Shown here: positions 39,577 through 50,355 of the stretch, one piece after another
How positions within the stretch are numbered: the first letter of the stretch is position 1
Layout: every line of letters begins with the position of its first letter
Source: Lycocorax pyrrhopterus obiensis
Taxonomy: Eukaryota > Chordata > Aves > Passeriformes > Paradisaeidae
Assembly (NCBI GenBank): GCA_014706295.1
Contig: JACSVZ010000004.1
Location: forward strand, 93,011,548 to 93,075,547
Length of the DNA stretch: 64,000 bases
Reading direction: 5' to 3'
Position numbers and translations under genes: made by a program
The notes under the pieces: generated by a model
The model's input: the letters and a program-made list of their open reading frames with translations, nothing else
What the model was told of the DNA's origin: nothing
The model's database searches: none

Positions 39577-40207
39577 ATCACCAGCATTGTTTTAAATTGT
39601 CTGAGTTTTATGGAAAATGTTGATTCTTCAAAAGCTAGAAGTTTCCTTTCACTGAAAGAAATATTTTTCAAAACTGATGTTTATAAGTTAACTATTTAGC
39701 TATTTACGAGAAGAGGGTGAAGAAAATAATCTCTATCTAATAGGGAATGTATAGTCCTTTATGAACTACATTTCAAAAGCCAGAATACATCTTCAGAAAT
39801 GTACCAATGAAGACATGAGACTATGGCAAATCATAGAAGAGAGAGACTAGAATGTAGTAGAATAGAAGGAATGGGAGCACACAGACTGAACAAGGAGCTT
39901 GAATCATTCAAAGGCAAATATTTGGGGGTTTATCACAAGTAAAGGGGTACTTCTCTCCTCTTCTTCCAACCACATTATTTTATGTGGTTTTGCATGGATT
40001 GTAGCTTCTTTGGGTCATACAGCTGGAATACTTATTTTCCCTTAAGAATGACTTCAAATCATACTTTTTTAATTGTTCTTACTGTGGCTGTTTGGAAATC
40101 CTGAAAGATTACAATATATGTTAAGTATATTATGGAGTGAACTGTATCTGAGAGAAGGTAAGTATAGCAATTTTCTGTTCTCTTCAGTATGGTGAGTGTC
40201 CTTTCAA
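39577..40207. other. unannotated DNA
   Basis: Nothing recognised. Confidence 0.5.
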
Positions 40208-40478
40208 AGAATCACAGAATGGGTAAAGTTAGAAAGGACCACAGTGGGTCATCTGGTCCATCCTCCCTTCTCAAGCAGGGTCATCCTAGAACACATTGCA
40301 TAGGATTGCATCCAGATGGTTCTTGAATGCATTTCCAGTGAGGGAGACTCCACAACCTCTCTGGGCAATCTGTTCCAGTGCTCAGTCACCTGCACAGTAA
40401 AGTTCTTCCTCATGTTCAGGTGGAACTTCCTGTGCATCTGTTTGTGCCTGTTGCCTCTTGTCCTAACTGTCCTATTAG
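40208..40478 (-). mobile_element. CR1 LINE 3' tail, antisense
   Basis: About 270 bp of CR1 3' UTR. It shares the same order of words as the copy at 5526: AGAATCACAGAATGGGTAAA, GGACCACAGTGGGTCATCTG, GCATCCAGATGGTTCTTGAA, CTCTCTGGGCAATCTGTTCC, GTTGCCTCTTGTCCTA. It probably belongs to the same CR1 subfamily. It is 5'-truncated near 40478. Confidence 0.94.
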
Positions 40479-40785
40479 ATGTGGAACATTTAAAGTGGTA
40501 TTAGAACAAGAAACTAATGCATGCAATATAAATATTGAGAAAGATAAAATAGAAGAAGAAGATATATGTACTAGGAAAGTAAAGAATAATTTTACAAAAG
40601 CCCAAGATGACCATGAAGATAGAACACTAAAACAGTCAAAGGATATGGCCTTCTGAATACTTTTAGCAGATAAAATAAACCATTCATCTTCATATTTTCA
40701 CATTTTTAAAATGTGTTTGCAAATTTCAGGGAAAATAGGAAGGAAGTTGCATGGGACATGTTAGAAACACTCATAGCAGAGAAAC
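40479..40785. other. unannotated A-rich DNA
   Basis: About 300 bp rich in GAAGA words; no feature recognised. Confidence 0.5.
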
Positions 40786-40790
40786 TGTAG

Positions 40791-41457
40791 TGTTGCAGTG
40801 GTCGAAGCCACCGCAGGATTGACCAAGGAGCGACAAAGCCCCAAACCAATGGAGGTTCGTTGGTGGGCCGGCACCAAGGTCTAAGAATACCCTCTTGGTT
40901 ATGGCAAGATCCCACAGTCCCTTGTTTCCTTATGCAGATTGTTCTTAGTTGATTGGCCCATTGGCCTGCCGCCCCTTTTGCCCCTTGTAAGTCCTAAGTT
41001 CTGGAACATTCTCCCTTCCTTGGTACTCCATTGGTTCCTGGTTTCCTTGTCCCACCCCTCGCCTTCCCCATGGGTTGTTGTACTGTCACCCCACGTTCTC
41101 TCCACCCCCTGGCCCTCAGATGACTGGATCCTGTGCTCTGCCCACCCCTTGTACCGTCCCCATATAAAACCTTGGACCCCTCTATGTTCTTGGCCCTTTG
41201 TCCCTGGATCCCTCCAAGCAAAGACCCCATTAAACTCCTTGGAATTCTACACAAAGGACCCCTCCCACCTCTTTGTCTCCGGCGACGCTGTAAGAGCTAT
41301 CCTTCTTTGTGTGTGTGTGTGGCTGTGCACTTCCACCTGCACCGGTGTCTGAGTGTGTCTTTGTGTGCTTGTGTGGCACCCCCCGAGTGGCTCCGCTCTG
41401 GGATGCTTTCGGGAAGGATGCGGCGCTCTTCCACCATCCACCCATTCACCACACCTT
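40791..41457 (+). mobile_element. solo LTR, about 667 bp, sense
   Basis: GC-richer than its flanks, with LTR organisation in plus orientation: a CCATTGG motif in U3, TATAAAA at 41163-41169, then GTCCCTGGATCC and ATTAAA at 41229-41234. It ends in a TG-rich, GC-rich U5 region. TGTAG occurs at 40786-40790 and 41458-41462, so a 5-bp duplication (or 6 bp with one mismatch, CTGTAG/TTGTAG) fits. With these boundaries the LTR begins TGTTGCAGTGG but ends in CTT, not CA, so the right end is uncertain by a few bases. The stretch from the TATA box through GTCCCTGGATCC resembles the LTR at 56792-57415. The 137-codon frame inside is not a gene. Confidence 0.75.
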
Positions 41458-41462
41458 TGTAG

Positions 41463-42856
41463 AGTTGTTAAAATATAGTAAAGAAAATCAGAGCAGGAAA
41501 AAATGATTCCAGAGTGAATCCACCCTCTAGAATGAACAACAATAATAAAAAGGGTAAAATTATACAAAATCATGATATCGTTTTGGTAAAATCTCAGATA
41601 GAAAAAATACCTGGAGACATTCAGAAATGCTGGGAAGGTTCAATAAAGTACGAATTTCTAAGAACATGCATAAGAAGCACACACTGTGAAGGAAAGAGAG
41701 GTAGAAAACTTTTCTTTCTTTCTTCCATTCAGATGAGCATAGCCACTGTTCAGTAGTTCAAAACTAGTATTTAGACGAGATTATAGGAGTGTGACCTTAT
41801 AATGTCATAAAATTTACAGGATAGGAAACAAAGAAATAGATCATAACAATAAATAGTTTGAAATAATTGGCTCCCTTTGTTACTTGATGCACTATCATTT
41901 CTAATACTTTTTCTCATCCTCATTTTAACAGCTTTTACAGCCGCCTTAAAAAGTTCATATTTTAGGGTTTAAAAGAAAAGTATTTTCTGATATTCACCCT
42001 CTTTTTAACACTTAATTTAGACTCTGCTTTTCACTATGTATTTGTAGATTGTATTAAAAATTCCTCCTTCCTACTTCCTGTCTTCTCTTCAAAATCTTGG
42101 GATTTTTTGCTTATACTTCTCTGTCAGTGATTGATTGAAGCCACTGAAGAAAGCTGGCAAAAGCTTTTCCCAAGGTTAAATGTGAGAAATAGTTATAGTG
42201 GGTTTTGTAGTAAGATACTGCAATGAAATAAACCATTGCCCAAACACAAGTTTGATCAGAAGCAGATCTGTGTCATGCTATATTGACATTCATTGCAAAG
42301 GCAGGGAGTTATCCTATTTGGCTTGGTTTCCCAAAGGTATACAGAGAGCCTGAACAACATGAGAGTGGGACAGAGAAAACACAGAAGGACCATTTTGATA
42401 GAATGTGGCAAAAGAAAAAATACTGAGAATGCTGGAAAAAGATATTTCTCCCAGTTTCATTCCCACTGCCTTTAGTGTCATGAGAGAAGTAATGTGACTG
42501 TATGTCATCAATAATGTGACTGGCTACACAGTTTCAATTTATAAAACTGACTAGTAAAATTACAATACTGACTAATTGTTCATGTTAGGATTGGGAACAT
42601 TTCTCTAGGTCACTGCATTTTTAGGACACAGCAGTCTAATTCTTTTTATATTTGTTGTCTTACGCTTTAGTTTCACCACTGCCTTGACTAGTGTTCTATA
42701 AACACTTCGTAGATTTATGACATTTCTTGATCCTCATTGCTTCAGAACTCACCTCAGTGATTCCACTTAACCAAAGAGAGAATCAGCTTCTGGATACGAC
42801 ACTACATATGTAGGCCAAAACCTCTCTTATCATTGTGTCAAATTTATCATCTGTGA
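41463..42856. other. unannotated AT-rich DNA
   Basis: Nothing recognised between the two solo LTRs. Confidence 0.5.
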
Positions 42857-42861
42857 CTGTC

Positions 42862-43922
42862 TGTTGGGGTTTTGGGAGTTCCTCTTCCGTTGTTTTTTCT
42901 CTCTTGAGGAATTTTTCCCATATATGTTGCTGGGGTGACAAATTCCTGGGTGCTTGGGAGAAACAAAAGACCTGGCCATAGGGGGAAGGGTCCAACGGGC
43001 TACTCTCTTTCACCTGGGCTTGTGGGCTGGAGTTCTCGGCGTTCGGATGGAGAGAGGCTGCCATTGTGGTGGAGGGAATTCGTTAGCACTGCAGGCTTCT
43101 GCTTTTTTGGCTGCCTTCCTCCTCCAGTGAGTGGAGTTGCTCACTGGAGAGGCTGTTGCACTGGGACCCTAACACCCCACCTTACTAAAAGAGGGACCTT
43201 TTCACCATCTGCTCAGGTGCCTCAGAGAGAAACCCTGTGATTCCCAAGCCCACCTTTTCCTGCCCCTCTGGGAGCCGGGCCGTGGCCGCTCTGCCCCCCG
43301 CCATTGCTTCGAGCCGTCGCTGCATCGTAGCCCTGCACACCCTGCCTGCCGAGACCTCCCGGGTTCCCGCTGCAGCTCTGGAGTTTGATACATCTCGTCT
43401 GCCACCCAGGATTTGTGCGCATCCCTGCTGTTCCAGCCTGCTGCTCCCGAGGGTCCGGCCGGACACCGGGATCAGCTGCCCAGAGGGTTTGTGAAGCTTT
43501 TCTGTCCACCCCTCCCGGACCCCGAGCCGCCATCACCGCGTGCTCCCCGAGCTCGCTCCGGAGCGCCCCCTGCAGCCGCGGGGGAACCATCGCACCCGCC
43601 CTGCTCACCGGGAGCCGCCAGCGCCCCTGCCGGCTGTGACTGGAACTGCACCAAAGGGGAAAGGGCCCGACAGCCGAGAGAGGCTGGCACTGGGTTTGTG
43701 GTTCTGTTTGCTGTTACTGCCAGAGTTATTGTTGCTTGTTTGCCTTGCCATACATATATATATATGTATTAATAAAGAACTGTTATTCCTACCCCTCATA
43801 TCTTTGCCTGAAAGCCCCTTAATTTCAAAATTATAATAATTTGGAGGGAAGGGGGTTGCATTTTTCATTTCAAGGGAGGCTGCTGCCTTCCTTGGCAGAC
43901 ACCTGTCTTTCAAACCAAGACA
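42862..43922 (+). mobile_element. solo LTR, 1061 bp, with 5-bp target duplication CTGTC
   Basis: Runs from TGTTGGGGTTTTGGG to TTCAAACCAAGACA, flanked by CTGTC at 42857-42861 and CTGTC at 43923-43927. The element is long and, between about 43240 and 43640, very GC- and CpG-rich. AATAAA lies at 43771-43776, followed by about 150 bp of R-U5, so the orientation is plus. Immediately before the polyadenylation signal is a perfect 20-bp AT palindrome (43750-43769). No retroviral gene is attached, so it is a solo LTR. The many overlapping open frames up to 128 codons on both strands reflect base composition only. Confidence 0.88.
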
Positions 43923-43927
43923 CTGTC

Positions 43928-46395
43928 CTTATATTTCATTTGATATTAATGTTTCCTGGCTACAGTTGGTCAATTTGATAAAGACATCTACTTGGAAAGT
44001 AATATTTTCATTTTAGTATATACTTTCCTATTTTCAAAAGCTTACATTAGCGATATATACTAGTACACTTTACTGTGGGAAATGACAAGTATTGACTTTA
44101 GCAAGAGCACAGTAAATATAGCTCTTTCATTTTCAAATTGAAGTTTCATTTTGGCTTTTGATACCATTTCCATGAGAATGACTTTGGACTCTTCACATCT
44201 GCTTGAATTTGATTTGCAGCTGGGCTCTTTATTTTATATCTTTACCTTCCCTTGATCTCCTATCTTGCTACCAACATTTCTCCTTTTAACAGTATCTGCA
44301 AATTTAAGTTCTTCTATTATGAATAGCACTTTCATAAAATAACCTTCTGGTTATAATTGGACTACTCTCAGGAATTAAATCTGCTGACAAGTTTTTGTAG
44401 ATCTGAATATCAGATACAAAGGCCAAAGGGTCAGACCTCCTGTACACACAGGAGGTGCTGTGGCATACCTTATACTCAGCTACCCTATCTGAAGCCCAGT
44501 TTCTTGCTTCTAAGTTTGGCTGTGTTTCTTCTAGAGACTGTGTTGATTTGGGACATGAAGAGATGGGGAATTCAACATTTGCCTTAGTATCTTTGCAAAA
44601 GTTAATCAGATTCCTTTTGAAATTCTTTTGGATTTCCCTTGCTCAACTTTCAGCCATTGGTTCTTGTCATGATTTCCTTTGCTTGTTAATAACACCATCT
44701 GTACCTGGTGTTTTTATACATGGATGGTAACTAAGCACTGAGAAGAACATTTATTGGTAGGCAAAATCTGTGGAGCTCAGTAAGACAATGTAAAGGACCA
44801 TCCTCAAACTTCTCATCACTTTTTGGCTCTATTTTGCATTCCCTTTCCCACTGTTTTGAACACTTTTTTTTGTTTTAAGCAAAAAGTGAGCAGTTCTGAA
44901 CTTGATGCTGAGTAAGTATACATTCACTGGTAAATTGCCATTAGCTGCACTAAATCAGTGCAACTTTGTGCTAAAAGTTGTCACATGCTCCTATATATTG
45001 TTATTTTTTACTCACAGAAGATCTTTGGGATAATTTTCATTCATGTCATGGTGTTCCTATCCAAGATAATTTGAATTCAGTATACAAAAATTAATAAGAG
45101 AATATCACTAACATGGTCTCACTGCTTTTGGGTTTTCTGCTACCTAACCATTGTCTCTCACTTTACAATGTAACTTCTTGAATTCTGAGTTGTTACAGTA
45201 CTTTGCAAAAATTAATTTTGTGATAAAGATTCCTCTCTAATACAGTAATACATGAAGTGTACGAGATAGAACTTGTTAAATATGCAGGGTAGATGTGTGT
45301 AGATCAGCTGTTACCCATTTGGCAATTCTGTTGAAAGCTGTAGCCAGAGGCCAGATATGGCAGATAAGAGGGAAAGAATCTCCAAGAGTGTAAATAGTGA
45401 CAGCTTCATTGCCCATTATAGAGCCATGACAGTTTATTCCAGTGGAGCAACTGACTGTAAGAACTTGAATCCCTGAATTATTCTGATCTCAGGAGCTTCA
45501 CATCTCTGTGAAAGGGCAATATTATTATTCCTGGATGATGGTGTCAGGTGGATTCAATTTGCTCCAATCAGGCAGAGAGATGTGTTACAGCCTCTTTGAA
45601 ATTAAGGTCCTGAACAAAAGACCTTAGGAACAAGATTGGGATGGAAATAAATGACAGATATTTCCTGCAAATTGGCAAGAGTAGGTTCTTGATGTATTTA
45701 CTTCATTGAGAGTTTCAGGGTCAAAGACTTCATGGGATGAACTGTTCTTAATTTTTCATCCTGTAGTTTGTGGGGCTTTTTGTTTTGTTGTTTTGAAACA
45801 TATAGTCAGCTATTTTACTGGGAAACTACTCTTGCAATATGGCAGCATGTCACTTTTTATTTCACTGAAGAGGAATACCACACTCGCTTCTCTGATTCCT
45901 CCAGTATTTCCACTCCTTTCTATGACTTAATGAACTATTTATTTAGGTCCCTTCTTACAAAAAAAAAAGCGCAAAGATTCTGCATGTATTGCTATTGATT
46001 AATCCAAATATTCTTTTTTATCTTTTATCAATAGCTATAATTCCAAAAATCTTCCTTGCTTCTGATTGTACTTTCCTATATTATTGTTCTTTACAAGAGT
46101 TTCCCACAGGTAGTGTTTTGCAGGTCCTCTAACGTATGAGTTGGACAGTGCATTGCAAAAGATAAGTGTTGGAGAATGCTGAGGAGGAGAGAAGATCGAG
46201 TAATATTTTTTTTTTTTTTTTACTGCAAAAGCTCAAGTCAGCAAAGATTTTTACGGAATTAACATGGAACCTTATCTGAATCCTACTAAACATCTACACA
46301 CAATACTTCTCAGCTCTGTGTTGCTCACTAAAGACAAGTGATATACTATTATATCTCAATATAGTTGAATATTCCACTTTACCTATTAAGGTACT
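43928..46395. other. unannotated AT-rich DNA
   Basis: No gene or transposon recognised. A 17-base T run is at 46206-46222. Confidence 0.5.
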
Positions 46396-47421
46396 TGTGG
46401 TGGCTAGAGCAGCTGCCTGCCAGATGCCCACCCAGCTGCTCTTTCACTGCCTTCCTCAGCAGGACAGGGGGAGAAAATAAGATGGAAAAGCTTATGAGTC
46501 AAGTTAAAGACAGAGACATCACTTAGCAATTACCACTGTGGGCAAAAGAGACTTGACTAAAGGAAAATTATTTTAATTTATTGCCAATTAAAATAGATGT
46601 GGGCAATGGGAAACACAGACAAACTAAAACAACACCCTCCTCCACCCCACCTTCTTTCTTTTCCAATGCTCAATTTCACTCCATCATTGCCAATTCCTCT
46701 ACCTCGCCCCACCCCAATCCCTGCCCTGCATGGCACAGGAAGATGGGGGAATGTGGATTTATGGTCAGTCAATAACCACCCCTCTCCACCACTGCTGTCT
46801 CCTCACACTTTTCCCGTGCTCCAGTGTATGCTTTTCCCACGGAGGACAGTCCAGCAGGCCAGACTGCTCTAGCATGGATACCCTACAGGCTGTAGGTCCT
46901 GCCAGTAAACCTGTTCCAGCATGGGCTCCTCTCTCCACAGCTCCACGGGTCCTGTCAGGAGCCTGTTCCAATGTGGGCTTCCCACAGAGTCACAGCTTCC
47001 TCTGGGCATCCACCTGCCCCAGCATGGGGTCCTGCTCAGGCTGCAGGTGGATATCTGTATCCCTGTGGTCCTCCATGGGCTGCAGGCCTACAGCTGCCTC
47101 ACCGTGGGCTACACCACGGGCTGCAGGGGAATCCTACCTGGAGCACCTCCTCCTACCATGTCTGCACTGACCCTGGTGTCTGCACAGTTGTTTCTTTCAC
47201 ATACTCCCACACCTCTATCTCTCACACCACGCAGTTTTTTCTCCCACTTCTTCATTAAGTTTCCCCCAGTGCCACCCCCCACCCCAGCCGTGGGCTCAGC
47301 CGCGCCCTGCGGTGGGTGGTTGGATCCGGCTGGAACCGGCTGTGTCCGGCTGGGGCAGCCCGGCCTCCCCTCACGGAGCCCCCGCACTCCCCACTGCTGT
47401 AGGGCCTGGGCACCCGCACCC
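46396..47421 (-). mobile_element. avian endogenous-retrovirus LTR, about 1 kb, antisense
   Basis: Recognisable as a widespread avian LTR by its repeated block, roughly every 60-80 bp between 46815 and 47130. Variants of CTGTTCCAGCATGGGCTCC and CCACGGGCTGCAGG alternate. The block is followed by GGAGCACCTCCTCCTACCAT and a tail rich in GGCTGG and CCGG. The minus strand has AATAAA at plus positions 46577-46582, so the sense direction is minus. The left end TGTGGTGG is shared with the fragment at 29354. No clear target duplication was found, so the right end, placed before the tandem duplication, is approximate. The long plus-strand frame (203 codons, 46921-47532) is composition plus the internal repeats, not a gene. 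Confidence 0.85.
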
Positions 47422-47530
47422 TGTATAGCATTTTTCTCTATGTTATTACAAGTTAGAGATCAAAAGTATCTTCCTCTTTGTATAGCATTTTTCTCTATGT
47501 TATTACAAGTTAGAGATCAAAAGTATCTTT
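47422..47530. repeat. 57-bp tandem duplication, two copies
   Basis: A unit beginning TGTATAGCATTTTTCTCTA and running through GTTAGAGATCAAAAGTATCT starts at 47422 and again at 47479, with near-perfect identity, directly after the LTR. The second copy is about 50 bp long before the sequences diverge. The near identity suggests a recent slippage or repair event at the LTR edge. Confidence 0.93.
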
Positions 47531-48070
47531 AATTTGTATTATGTTTATCAAGATTATTAATATTTTGGGGCTTTTCTTCTTCCATAGCCTTTTTGGCATC
47601 ACGTTGCCATGACGAGGAATGTGTTCTGTGAAAGCTCCAAAATTGTGGAGAAATCACACTCACTTTGTACATCAAGCGAAGCACACCATGAAAATATTTC
47701 ATCATTTTAGGTCTCTCAGGAGCCTGTCTGGGTCACTCCGTGCCTTGCCCACATCAGTGTCTCACCAACATAATCAGTAAAAGGGATCATGCCCATCACA
47801 AAAACAATTTCATGAAATAAGGAACTTTTGTGATAATTTGTTCTGAGCTAGCGTCGTGAAAGTAGTTGGGATACCATGGAGCATGCATAGGTTTTTCAGA
47901 TGTCTTCATGCAGAAGAAAAAGGAATGATTAATCTCAATCTAAATTACTTTTGTTTCTGATTCACTGAACACCTTGGCTCCTAAAGTACTACCCTTAGTG
48001 ACATACCATGACAAGGTACCATATTCAACCTTGAACTTTGAATCAGAGCTGCTTCTGACCTTCGTGAAGA
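47531..48070. other. unannotated DNA
   Basis: Nothing recognised. Confidence 0.5.
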
Positions 48071-48569
48071 GGATTTCAGTCAGACTTCTAAAGCATGTAT
48101 GTGTAAATGCTGTCTATGTGGCAGTTATTCAAGCTTCCTTTGAATTCTGTCCATCTATTCAGTCATCCCTGCCAAGTCAGTCTCTGTTACCCGTACCTAC
48201 TAAGATGCATTTTAATGGTGACAGTAACAGGCTGACTTAAAGAAAAGCTGCCAGTGACACTAAGGAATGCTTGGATGCTGAGGCACTGGAACAGGTTGCC
48301 CAGAGACATTCTGGATACCTCATTCCTGGAGGTGTTCAAGACCAGGTTGGATGGCACTCAGAGCATTCTGGTCTAGTGGGAGGTGTCCCTGCCTGTGGCA
48401 GGGAGTTGGAACTAGATGATCTTTAAGGTCCCTTTCAACCCAAACCAGTTTTTGATTCCATGATTCTATGACTTTACTAATATAAAATATAATGACCTTA
48501 GGAGAGCTTTGTCCTTCTCACAGGTCAGACACATAATTATTAAAAGGAGCCAACCCAATAAATACAGTG
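48071..48569. repeat. left arm of a large inverted repeat, split by a CR1 insertion
   Basis: Positions 48071-48271 and 48470-48569 together are the reverse complement of 50036-50355. Matching landmarks include GGATTTCAGTCAGACTTCTA, GGCAGTTATTCAAGCTTCCT, GTTACCCGTACCTACTAAGA on the inner side of the CR1 and AAAAGGAGCCAACCCAATAA on the outer side. By eye the arms agree at about nine bases in ten. The family of the repeated unit is not recognised. Confidence 0.92.
48272..48469 (+). mobile_element. CR1 LINE 3' tail, about 200 bp, sense
   Basis: Short CR1 3' end: GAGGCACTGGAACAGGTTGC, CCTGGAGGTGTTCAAGACC, GGTGTCCCTGCCTGTGGCAG, GGAGTTGGAACTAGATGATC, and terminal octamers ATTCCATG and ATTCTATG. It lies inside the left inverted-repeat arm. 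The right arm lacks it and shows the uninterrupted site. Confidence 0.95.
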
Positions 48570-50035
48570 TCAACTACTGTTTTGAGCACACCGATTTCCG
48601 TCTGAACATGTGGCAGGCCAGCCTCAGTTTCCAGTGCCTTAATTTGCTAGAATATTTTGTCATACTAGAATACAATTGTGAGTTCTCCTTTCAACTAACA
48701 CAGTATTAATCATAATTGTGTAATCAGTCTAGATGGCAAAAATATATACATAGCATGAAACGGTTGAGATTAAACACTACGGAAACTATGGGGTTAGCCA
48801 CATTCAACTCTCATCTTGATAGTAAACTCAAATTGCTCCTGTTGACACTGATTTTCAGTCAGATAATTAACATGGCTCCGTGTTTTTTCCTTTAACCTGC
48901 TTTTCTAATGAAAACTTTTCCAAAGAGATGCTAGAGGCTGTGACAAGGAGTTCTAAGGGAATTGGCCACTGGATTAAAATTCACCTTTAGTAAAAAGCCA
49001 GATCCTGAGAGAACTACATTTTTTATGTACATGTATTACTTTTTTTTCTTTTATCAGTGCTTTATTGCAGGTCTGTTTTATTTAGATGGCAAGAAGCCTT
49101 CTGTTTTGACTGACTTAGTTGAGGCTACTTATATCTATGACAGATAGGCTGCTGTGAGACAGAAGAGAAACTGTAAACCAAATGTATAGTCAGGATGGAA
49201 GAGCACCTCTATTCTTTTTTCTTTACTATGATGGACTTAAGGGGGCAAAATCCTTCATGTCGAAGCCCTGTCTCCTCTGTACATCTGGCACATACACCAT
49301 TTCACTGAACAGATAACAAAGAACATGCTTTTTTATGGCAACATTTTTTGCACCATAGGCACAGTGCTCTTTTGAGAGCAAGACAAATGGTTCTGTGGAC
49401 ATGTGCTGTTAGGAAAACAGATTTCAGTCAAAGTCAAGAAGATGTATCAATCTGGGGAACATTTCGTGGATCACTTCTATTTGAAATCAGGGTTGTGAAT
49501 AAACACAACTGGAATATTATAAAAATGCCATGTGTTTACACAGTATTACACCTGACCCAACCGACTCTTTCAGTCTGGCATCCGTGTTTTCCCTACTCCC
49601 TATGAGCACAGCCATAGACACACCATAGGAACGGTGGCCTCCACTGTCCCTAAAAGCCACATAAATCTGAATCCGGCCTTTGCTTAAAATAGATTGTCCC
49701 TAGTGTAAGGGAGATAAATCTACCCTGAAAATGTCCATATATATAATCAAAGACAAAAGTGTATCTGAGCTTTTTTTTTTTTTTTGGTGGAACTAAAAGG
49801 GCTTCATAAATTTGACTCATACAAGTATTTGGCCTGTTCAGTTCAGGTGGGGGTTGCTTTAGTGTTTGCCTGAGTTTTTTTAAAAATCTTTGGTAATACA
49901 AATTGAAGTAGTGATAAAAATTTTTAAATAAAAAAAATCCAAACAGCATGAAAAGTTTCAGTAAATTCATATCCAAAAAATCAAAGCTGAAAAATATCTA
50001 TAATGCATTTATATAATAACATCCACAATACTTCC
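48570..50035. other. spacer between inverted-repeat arms
   Basis: About 1.47 kb of AT-rich DNA with no recognised gene. A 15-base T run is at 49771-49785. Confidence 0.6.
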
Positions 50036-50355
50036 CACTGTGTTTATTGAGTTGGCTCCTTTTTGTAATTATTTGGCTGTTTCTAGCAGGGACCCATGAG
50101 AAAGAGGAACAAAGCTCCCCTCAGGTCATTATTTTTCAGATTAGTAAAGTCCCAGCATTCCTTGGTGTCACTGCCAGCATTTTTATTAAGTCAACCTGTT
50201 ACTTTCACCATTAAAACGCATCTTAGTAGGTACGGGTAATAGAGACTGACTTGGCAGGGATGACTAAATGGATGGACAGAATTCAAAGGAAGCTTGAATA
50301 ACTGCCACACAGGCAGCATTTACACATACATGCTTTAGAAGTCTGACTGAAATCC
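50036..50355. repeat. right arm of the large inverted repeat, uninterrupted
   Basis: About 320 bp, the reverse complement of the left arm without the CR1. Where the left arm has its CR1, this arm (read as its complement) runs directly from AAGGAATGCT into GGGACTTTACTAAT, giving the pre-insertion sequence. The flanks are TACTTCC on the left and TACATCC on the right, a possible but imperfect target duplication. Confidence 0.92.

Noticed and set aside
40939..41462. Frames of 109 and 137 codons
   Set aside because: Inside a solo LTR; overlapping frames on both strands in GC-rich DNA, no protein signature.
42935..43913. Many overlapping 70-128 codon frames on both strands
   Set aside because: Inside the 1061-bp solo LTR; GC-rich sequence has few stops.
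46921..47532. 203-codon plus-strand open frame
   Set aside because: It lies in an antisense LTR and extends through the 57-bp tandem duplication (the C-terminus repeats CIAFFSMLLQVRDQKYL); it is a product of repeats and composition.
48071..50355. Inverted repeat as an assembly artefact
   Set aside because: The arms differ at many positions and one carries a CR1 insertion, so they are distinct genomic copies.
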